Origin: Comamonadaceae bacterium
GTDB lineage: Bacteria; Pseudomonadota; Gammaproteobacteria; Burkholderiales; Burkholderiaceae_C
Assembly: GCA_021286965.1 (NCBI GenBank)
Contig: JAJTBK010000494.1
Location: 1-11,536 of the forward strand
Length of the DNA: 11,536 bases
Reading direction: 5' to 3'
Shown one piece after another: positions 1 through 5,801 of this stretch. The notes below the pieces were generated by a model. It did not search any database and was not told the origin of the DNA. It was given only the letters and a program-made list of their open reading frames with translations. Every line of letters starts with the position of its first letter. The first letter of the stretch is position 1. Made by a program: the position numbers and the translations under genes.

Positions 1-619
1 GGCGCGTGACACCTACGAAATCATGCGCGCCGAGGATGTGGGCTGGAGCGCCAACAAAATCGTGCTTGGCAAACTCTCGGGCCGCAACGCCTTCAAGCAG
101 CGCCTGCAGGAACTGGGCGTGCAGCTCGACTCCGAGGCTGACGTCAACGCCGCCTTTGCCAAGTTCAAGGAACTGGCAGACCGCAAGAGCGAGATTTTTG
201 ACGAAGACATCCTCGCCCTGGTCAGCGACGAGAGCCTGGCACACGAGAAGGAGCAGTACGGCTTCGTCTCCCTCGCCCAGCACAGCGAAACCGGCGAGCG
301 CCCGCAGGCGCGCATCGTCTTCACCGTCGGCGGCCAGGAGGTGCAGGGCCAGGCGCAGGGCAACGGCCCGGTCGATGCCTCGTTCCAGGCCATCGAGTCG
401 CACGTGAAAAGCGGTGCCGAGATGCAGCTGTACTCGGTCAACGCCATCAGCGGCTCGACCGATGCGCAGGGCGAGGTCACCGTGCGCCTGCAAAGCAACG
501 GCCGCGTGGTCAACGGCGTGGGCGCCGACCCGGACATCATCGTCGCCTCGGCCAAAGCCTACCTGAGCGCGCTCAACAAGCTGCACAGCAAGGCCGACAA
601 AGTGGCGGCCCAGGGTTGA
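1..619 (+). CDS. leuA: 2-isopropylmalate synthase, C-terminal part (5' end outside window)
   Basis: LeuA condenses acetyl-CoA with 2-oxoisovalerate in the first committed step of leucine synthesis, in the cytoplasm. The reading frame is open from base 2 and gives 205 residues before the TGA stop. The usual length is about 510, so roughly the first 300 residues, including the catalytic barrel, lie outside the window. What remains is the linker subdomain (the stretch with [13 protein letters not shown] near residues 20-32) and the C-terminal leucine-binding regulatory domain. Family signatures include GNGPVDASF and, near the end, [20 protein letters not shown]. The glycine/aspartate-rich loop there matches the leucine feedback site known in this family. 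The frame is intact with no sign of decay. Two hairpins follow the stop codon, so it is probably the last gene of its transcript. Confidence 0.96.
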   Translation, partial: ARDTYEIMRAEDVGWSANKIVLGKLSGRNAFKQRLQELGVQLDSEADVNAAFAKFKELADRKSEIFDEDILALVSDESLAHEKEQYGFVSLAQHSETGERPQARIVFTVGGQEVQGQAQGNGPVDASFQAIESHVKSGAEMQLYSVNAISGSTDAQGEVTVRLQSNGRVVNGVGADPDIIVASAKAYLSALNKLHSKADKVAAQG

Positions 620-648
620 TCCGTACTTGATTTAGAGCAAGCGTCCCA

Positions 649-670
649 ACGCAGCCCGGGTGGGCGTTTT
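649..670 (+). terminator. Probable intrinsic terminator after leuA
   Basis: About 30 bases past the leuA stop, an imperfect GC-rich hairpin (ACGC..CCC pairing with GGGCGT, with a small bulge and a tight loop) runs into TTTT. Position and form fit a rho-independent terminator for leuA. The short stem and bulge make it weaker than the hairpin downstream. Confidence 0.5.
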
Positions 671-691
671 ATAATTTCACCCACTTTCTTG

Positions 692-729
692 AAAAGTCAC
701 GCAATTACTTGATATTGCGTGACTTTTTT
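692..729 (+). terminator. Strong hairpin terminator between leuA and pbpG
   Basis: This is a perfect 14-bp inverted repeat (left arm 692-705, right arm 714-727) with an 8-base loop. It has an A-tract on its left flank and six T residues at 724-729 on its right. That is the layout of an intrinsic terminator and would work on the plus strand, possibly on both. A dimeric repressor operator is a less likely reading, because the A/T flanks are part of the pairing. Confidence 0.75.
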
Positions 730-743
730 CCATTGGCTACACT
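715..743 (+). promoter_or_regulatory. Candidate promoter for pbpG
   Basis: TTGCGT (715-720) and TACACT (738-743) are 17 bases apart and resemble sigma-70 -35 and -10 boxes. Initiation would fall near base 750, giving a leader of about 27 bases before the pbpG ATG. The -35 box lies in the right arm of the terminator hairpin. Neither box is close to consensus, so this is only the best candidate in a short gap. Confidence 0.3.
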
Positions 744-776
744 GCTACAGACTTTCTTGCTGCCAGGGGTATTCGG

Positions 777-1856
<1,080 letters not shown>

Positions 1857-1862
1857 AGGCCG

Positions 1863-2240
1863 TCAGCGCAGCAGGGCGCTGGTGCTGAGCAGGCCGAGCC
1901 AGGTCAGCAGCAGCGAGCCGCCCAGGTGCGCACCCGCCACCAGCAGCGCCAGCCCCAGGCGCTGCTGCAGCAGCAGGCCCATCACTTCGGCGGAAAAGCT
2001 GGAGAACGTCGTCAGCGCCCCGAGGAAGCCTGTCACCAGCAGCAGGCGCCAGGCCGGATCGAGCTGCGGCAGGGCCTGGAACACGGCCACGCACACCCCC
2101 ACCAGATAGCCGCCAAGCAGGTTGGCCGCCAGCGTGCCCCACGGCAGCAGGCTGCCCGGTTGCGACAGCCACAGGCCCAGCCCCCAGCGGGCGAGGGCAC
2201 CCAGGCAGGCACCCAGGCAGATCGAGACGATGGACAACAT
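1863..2240 (-). CDS. crcB: Fluoride ion channel/exporter CrcB (Fluc)
   Basis: This is a small inner-membrane protein of 125 residues, the normal length for the family, with four hydrophobic segments. Fluc channels work as dual-topology dimers and let toxic fluoride leave the cell. Family signatures are clear: GALARW (14-19), GTLAANLLGGYLVG with the conserved Asn near 40, and GFLGALTTFSSFSAE (71-85). The last carries the Thr/Ser and the Phe residues (79 and 82) that line the pore. I chose the ATG at 2240 because the protein then begins directly with the first membrane segment. The frame continues upstream to 2288, but that part would overlap the preceding gene and looks nothing like Fluc. It lies 13 bases after the acidic ORF and in line with the mrp operon, so co-transcription is likely. 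No fluoride riboswitch is visible upstream. Confidence 0.93.
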   Translation of the reverse strand: MLSIVSICLGACLGALARWGLGLWLSQPGSLLPWGTLAANLLGGYLVGVCVAVFQALPQLDPAWRLLLVTGFLGALTTFSSFSAEVMGLLLQQRLGLALLVAGAHLGGSLLLTWLGLLSTSALLR

Positions 2241-2253
2241 GGTGTGCGGGAAA

Positions 2254-2616
2254 TCAGGGCTGTAGGAAATCGTCCAGCGCCAGGCCAAACGCGGCCGAGC
2301 CGCACAGCGTCAGGCTCAGCTGCAGTCGTTGCGTGGGTGCGGCCGGTGCCAGCTGCAGCTGCGCGCTGTGCGGCAGGTAGCTGCAGGCCAGGGGCTGGCC
2401 GTCTTCCGTTTGTGCCTGCAGTTCGTAGTCCCAATCAAAGCCTTCGTCGATCGGCCCCTGGCGGCCGGGGAATTGGGCCTGTGCCCAGGTCAGCAGCTGC
2501 ACCACCTCGGCGCACAGGGCCGGCAGGTGCGTGGCGCTGACGCAGGCCATGGCGTCCCAGCAAGGCTGGCCGTTGGCGTCTTCGCTGTAGTCGAAATCAA
2601 GGTAATCCAGGGCCAT
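2254..2616 (-). CDS. Small acidic protein of unknown function
   Basis: I do not recognise a named family for this 120-residue protein. It has no signal peptide or membrane segment, so it is probably cytoplasmic. It is strikingly acidic: I count 16 Asp/Glu against 2 Arg and no Lys. Acidic residues cluster at the N-terminus (D4, D7, D9, E12, D13) and in a middle block at 57-72 (DEGFDWDYEL). Five Cys residues (19, 25, 35, 78, 105) are scattered without a metal-binding spacing. The hydrophobic C-terminal half alternates residues in a way that suggests beta strands. It starts 6 bases after the mrpG stop with no strong Shine-Dalgarno sequence, which suggests translational coupling, and ends 13 bases before crcB. 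The coding frame uses the same codons as its neighbours and its packing between two real genes supports it. A role linked to antiporter or fluoride handling is only inference from position. Confidence 0.8.
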   Translation of the reverse strand: MALDYLDFDYSEDANGQPCWDAMACVSATHLPALCAEVVQLLTWAQAQFPGRQGPIDEGFDWDYELQAQTEDGQPLACSYLPHSAQLQLAPAAPTQRLQLSLTLCGSAAFGLALDDFLQP

Positions 2617-2622
2617 GGGGCG

Positions 2623-2985
2623 TCACTCGGCGGTTGGGCGGCGGCTGAGGTTGGCTGGCACTCCGGCCTGGCCGGCACGGCGGGCACGGAACAGGGCGGC
2701 GCGCATGAGGAAGATGTTCGTCACCGGCACCGTGATGGCGACGAACAGCGCCAGCAGCAGCGGGTGCAGTGCCAGCCGGTAGCCGAGCAGCGAGAAATAC
2801 AAAATGCTGGCGTGCATCACGCACCACAGGCCCAGGGTGGCGACGATGGCCGGGGCGTGCACGCGCTCGAAATAGGTTTTCAGGCGCAGCAGGCCGAGCG
2901 AGCCCACCAGGGCGATGGCCGCGCCCAGCAGCACCAGGGCGGCGATGGTGATCTCGGCCCACAGGGGCAGGGTGCTGGCGTTCAT
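2623..2985 (-). CDS. mrpG: Mrp Na+(K+)/H+ antiporter subunit G
   Basis: This is the 120-residue MnhG/PhaG-type subunit, a small inner-membrane protein with about three hydrophobic helices (roughly 10-34, 46-68 and 72-95). The family signature GLLRLKTYFERVHAPAIVATLG, at 31-52, connects the first and second helices. All Mrp subunits are needed for a stable antiporter complex in studied systems. MrpG sits among the small subunits with E and F. Its start overlaps the mrpF stop as ATGA, and GAGGTGAT upstream is a good Shine-Dalgarno sequence. The C-terminus is basic (LFRARRAG...LSRRPTAE). It is the last canonical gene of the operon. Confidence 0.93.
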   Translation of the reverse strand: MNASTLPLWAEITIAALVLLGAAIALVGSLGLLRLKTYFERVHAPAIVATLGLWCVMHASILYFSLLGYRLALHPLLLALFVAITVPVTNIFLMRAALFRARRAGQAGVPANLSRRPTAE

Positions 2986-3257
2986 TCGATCACCTCGCCG
3001 CGCAGCAGGAACTTGGCCATGGCGGTGGAGCCGACGAAGCCGAACAGCGCCACCAGCAGCGCCGCTTCAAAGTAGTGCACCGTGGCGTAGTACATGCCCA
3101 GCACCAGCATCAGCAACATGCCGTTGAGGTACATGGTGTCCAGCGCCAGCACCCGGTCCTGAGCGCTCGGGCCGCGCAGCAGGCGCAGCAGGGACAGCAG
3201 CATGGCCAGCGCCAGCAGGGCCAGGGCCAGGGGCAGGGCCCAGGAGAGGACGGTCAT
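2982..3257 (-). CDS. mrpF: Mrp Na+(K+)/H+ antiporter subunit F
   Basis: This is the 91-residue MnhF/PhaF subunit, with three membrane helices filling almost the whole chain. The conserved segment RGPSAQDRVLALDTMYLNG lies at about 28-46. Its Asp residues (34 and 40) fall in the region shown to be important in studied Mrp complexes. Length and layout match the family. It overlaps mrpE upstream and mrpG downstream by ATGA junctions. A GGGAGA Shine-Dalgarno sequence sits inside the end of mrpE. Confidence 0.94.
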   Translation of the reverse strand: MTVLSWALPLALALLALAMLLSLLRLLRGPSAQDRVLALDTMYLNGMLLMLVLGMYYATVHYFEAALLVALFGFVGSTAMAKFLLRGEVIE

Positions 3258-3742
3258 TCAAAAATCTCCCGCAGTGGCTGCTCGTAGTGGGTTTTCACAT
3301 GCGCGACGATGGCCTGTGGGTCCTGTACCTCGAGCACGTGCAGCAGCAGCATCGAACGATCGAGCGCCAGCTCTGCCCAGACCGTGCCGGGGGTGATGCA
3401 GACGATGGTCGCCAGCACCGCCAGGGCGTTCGGGTCGCGCAGCTGCAGCGGAATGTGTACGAAGGCGCTCGGATGGCGCTGCAGGCCAGGGCGCAGGATG
3501 ATGCGCAGCACCTGCCAGTTCGAGACCACGCTGTCGGCCATGACGCGCAGGCCCAGGCGCAGGATGCGGCCCGGGCGACGGATGCGCACCGGCAGCGGCC
3601 GCAGTGCGCCCGTGAGCAGTGGCACCAGCAGTGCCAAGAGCAGCGCCAGCAGCAGGTGGCCGCTGCTGGCCGAGCGGTTGAGCAGCAGCCAGAGCAGGAA
3701 CAGCACGCCCGAGAGCACGGGGGCGGGCAGGAGTTTTTTCAT
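3254..3742 (-). CDS. mrpE: Mrp Na+(K+)/H+ antiporter subunit E
   Basis: This is the 162-residue MnhE/PhaE subunit. Two strongly hydrophobic stretches at the N-terminus (about 8-22 and 28-45) are followed by a cytoplasmic-type domain. That domain carries the family signature ITPGTVWAEL (about 116-125) and then a short alpha/beta part ending in the HVKTHYEQPLREIFE region. I chose the ATG at 3742 because it overlaps the mrpD stop as ATGA and has GGAGG upstream. The frame is open back to 3880, but that extension is Pro/Arg/His-rich, overlaps mrpD and resembles nothing in the family. MrpE is thought to help assembly and full antiport activity. Confidence 0.94.
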   Translation of the reverse strand: MKKLLPAPVLSGVLFLLWLLLNRSASSGHLLLALLLALLVPLLTGALRPLPVRIRRPGRILRLGLRVMADSVVSNWQVLRIILRPGLQRHPSAFVHIPLQLRDPNALAVLATIVCITPGTVWAELALDRSMLLLHVLEVQDPQAIVAHVKTHYEQPLREIFE

Positions 3743-5439
3743 GGCGCCTCCGGGGTGGGGTGGGGCGCTGCCATGGGCTTGGCCTGCATGACGGCGCGGA
3801 TGTAGGTGTGCGGTGCGTGCAGGGCGTTGGCGCTGGCCTGGGTGAACTGCAGTACCAGCGGCGCCTGCACCGTCAGCCACAGGCAGGCGGCGAGCAGGGC
3901 GGCGATGGGCAGCCCTTCGAGCACGCGCAGCTGGGGGGCATGGCGATCTTGCGCGGCCCAGAAATGGCGCATACCGGTGCGCGTGAGCGCCAGCAGCGCC
4001 AGCAGCCCGGTGCCGATCATCAGGCCCAGCAGGGCCCAGCCGATGGCGCCGGGGCGCAGTCCGCCCGAGGCGCCCAGGCCCAGCGGGTTGAGCAAGGCGG
4101 TGAGCATGGCAAATTTGCCGACAAAGCCCGACAGCGGCGGCAGCCCCGCAATCACCAGCGTGCAGGCCAGGAAGGCCAGGCCGAGGAAGGCGGCCGCAGC
4201 CGGAATCACGCGCCCGATCAGGGCCTCTTCTTCATCGTCGAGGTTCACGCCTTGGGCCGGCAGCAGCTCGGGGTTGAGGAAGGGGGCGTCTTCGTCGTCG
4301 GCGTCGGGGCGCGTGCCGTCGTTGCGCCAGCGCTCGATCAGGTCGGCCAGCAGGAACAATGCTGCCACCGCCAGGGTGGAGCTGGGCAGGTAGTACAGCA
4401 GCGCCGCCGTGAGTTCGGTATGCCCCAGGCCCATGGCGGCGAGCAGCGTGCCCGAGGAGAGCACGGCGGCGTAGCCCGCCAGGTGCGTGCTGCGCTGCGA
4501 GCCCATCATGCCGACGGCGCCAAACACCATGGTGACCATGCCGCAGCCGAGCAGCCAGGGCCCGCCCCAGAGGCTGGAGACGCCGGCCTCACTGCCAAAG
4601 AGCAGCGTCCACAGGCGCAGTAGGGTGTAGATGCCGACCTTGGTCATGAGGGCAAAGAGCGCACCCACGGGCGCCGTGGCGGCGCCGTAGGCCGGCACCA
4701 GCCAGAAGTTCAGCGGCCAGGCGGCGGCCTTGATGAGAAAAGCCGTCGCCAGGATGCCGGCGCCGGCGTGCAGCAGGCCCCGGTCGCCGGGCGCCACCTG
4801 GGCGATGTTGCGCGCCAGGTCGGCCATGTTGAGCGTGCCCGTCAGGCCGTAGAGCATGGCGGCGCCGATCAGGAACAGTGTCGAGGCGGCCAGGTTGATG
4901 GCGATGTAATGCAGCCCGGCCTGCACCCGGGCGCGTCCCGAACCGTGCAGCAGCAGGCCATACGAGGCGGCGAGCAGGATCTCGAAGAAGACGAACAGGT
5001 TGAACAGGTCGGCCGTGAGAAAGGCACCGGCCAGGCCCATGAGCTGGAACTGGAACAGCGGGTGGTAATGCACGCCGGCGCGGTGCCAGCGGGCGGCGGC
5101 AAACACGATCGACGCCAGGGCGACGAAGGAGGAGAGCACCAGCATCAGGGCCGTCAGCCGGTCGAGCGCGAGCACGATGCCAAACGGTGCCGGCCAGTTG
5201 CCGGGCAGGTACACGCCCAGGGTGGCGGTGGAGCCGGCGCGGTCGCTGTACAGCAACAGCAGCAGCGCCACGCCCAGGCCCGCCAGGGTGGAAGCAATGT
5301 TCAGCGCCAGCTTGCCGCGCTGGCGCTCTTCGCCCAGCAGCAGCATCAGGGCCGCCGTCAGCAGCGGCAGCAGGATCGGGGCGAGCAGCAGATGCGGCAT
5401 CAGGCGCTCGGCCAGGGGCAGCCAGGTGGCGCTGTTCAT
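3739..5439 (-). CDS. mrpD: Mrp Na+(K+)/H+ antiporter subunit D (complex I ND2/4-like)
   Basis: MrpD is a 566-residue polytopic inner-membrane subunit homologous to the proton-pumping subunits of respiratory complex I. The proton-antiporter core spans roughly residues 90-450. Charged residues typical of the family are visible within membrane helices: Glu153 in NLFVFFEILL, Lys237 in FLIKAAAWPLNFWL, Lys267 in LMTKVGIYT and Lys442 in GFVGKFAML. Between two helices, residues 369-408 form a hydrophilic loop full of Asp/Glu (TRPDADDEDAP and LDDEEEA), longer than in the Gram-positive proteins. The start at 5439 overlaps the mrpC stop as ATGA and has GGGAGA upstream. The longer open frame to 5823 is antisense-like filler over mrpC. 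The C-terminal tail is Ala/Pro-rich. Confidence 0.96.
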   Translation of the reverse strand: MNSATWLPLAERLMPHLLLAPILLPLLTAALMLLLGEERQRGKLALNIASTLAGLGVALLLLLYSDRAGSTATLGVYLPGNWPAPFGIVLALDRLTALMLVLSSFVALASIVFAAARWHRAGVHYHPLFQFQLMGLAGAFLTADLFNLFVFFEILLAASYGLLLHGSGRARVQAGLHYIAINLAASTLFLIGAAMLYGLTGTLNMADLARNIAQVAPGDRGLLHAGAGILATAFLIKAAAWPLNFWLVPAYGAATAPVGALFALMTKVGIYTLLRLWTLLFGSEAGVSSLWGGPWLLGCGMVTMVFGAVGMMGSQRSTHLAGYAAVLSSGTLLAAMGLGHTELTAALLYYLPSSTLAVAALFLLADLIERWRNDGTRPDADDEDAPFLNPELLPAQGVNLDDEEEALIGRVIPAAAAFLGLAFLACTLVIAGLPPLSGFVGKFAMLTALLNPLGLGASGGLRPGAIGWALLGLMIGTGLLALLALTRTGMRHFWAAQDRHAPQLRVLEGLPIAALLAACLWLTVQAPLVLQFTQASANALHAPHTYIRAVMQAKPMAAPHPTPEAP

Positions 5440-5801
5440 GGCATCTCCCGGTGCTCGCGTGCGTGGCTGCCGTCCACGTGGTCGGTGCCGGACATGCCGC
5501 GCGCAGCCAGCAGTACGACCAGGAACAGTGCCGTCATGGCAAAGCCGATGACGATGGAGGTCAGCACCAGTGCCTGTGGCAGCGGGTCGGCGTAGTGCTG
5601 CAGGTCTTGCACCAGGCCGGCCTGCAGCACCGGCGGCTTGCCCGTTTGCAGGCCCAGGCGCCCCATGCTGAAGATGAACAGGTTGACGGCATAGGACAGC
5701 AGCGACAGTCCCATGATGATCTGGAAGGTGCGTGGGCGCAGCAGCAGCCACACGCCAGCGCCAGTGAAGACGCCAATCGCCAGGGCGAGCACGATTTCCA
5801 T
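5436..5801 (-). CDS. mrpC: Mrp Na+(K+)/H+ antiporter subunit C (complex I NuoK-like)
   Basis: This is the 121-residue MnhC/PhaC subunit, a homologue of complex I NuoK. Three hydrophobic helices are visible (about 3-22, 27-45 and 75-100). The family stretch GLSLLSYAVNLFIFSMG is at about 31-47, and DPLPQALVLTSIVIGFA is at about 72-88, where NuoK has its own DPxxQALVLTAIVI-like motif. The ATG shares its A with the mrpA TAA stop (TAATG). A very strong purine run, GGAGGAGGG, lies 5-9 bases upstream. The hydrophilic C-terminal tail (TDHVDGSHAREHREMP) runs into the mrpD start. Confidence 0.95.
   Translation of the reverse strand: MEIVLALAIGVFTGAGVWLLLRPRTFQIIMGLSLLSYAVNLFIFSMGRLGLQTGKPPVLQAGLVQDLQHYADPLPQALVLTSIVIGFAMTALFLVVLLAARGMSGTDHVDGSHAREHREMP

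Noticed and set aside
1926..3075. Plus-strand frames opposite crcB, the acidic ORF and mrpG/F
   Set aside because: Their composition is typical of antisense GC-rich frames. The minus-strand genes are supported by family motifs or tight operon packing.
3595..3720. Frequent CAG/GCAGCA runs suggesting a tandem repeat
   Set aside because: They reflect repeated Leu and Ala codons on the minus strand in membrane proteins and have no fixed period.
3743..3880. Extended N-terminus for mrpE (start at 3880)
   Set aside because: The extension overlaps mrpD and is Pro/His/Arg-rich. The ATG at 3742 has GGAGG and an ATGA overlap.
3760..4623. Plus-strand open frames opposite mrpD (also around 4768-5837)
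   Set aside because: They are Gln/Gly/Arg-rich shadows of a GC-rich membrane gene, with no start signals and no family resemblance.
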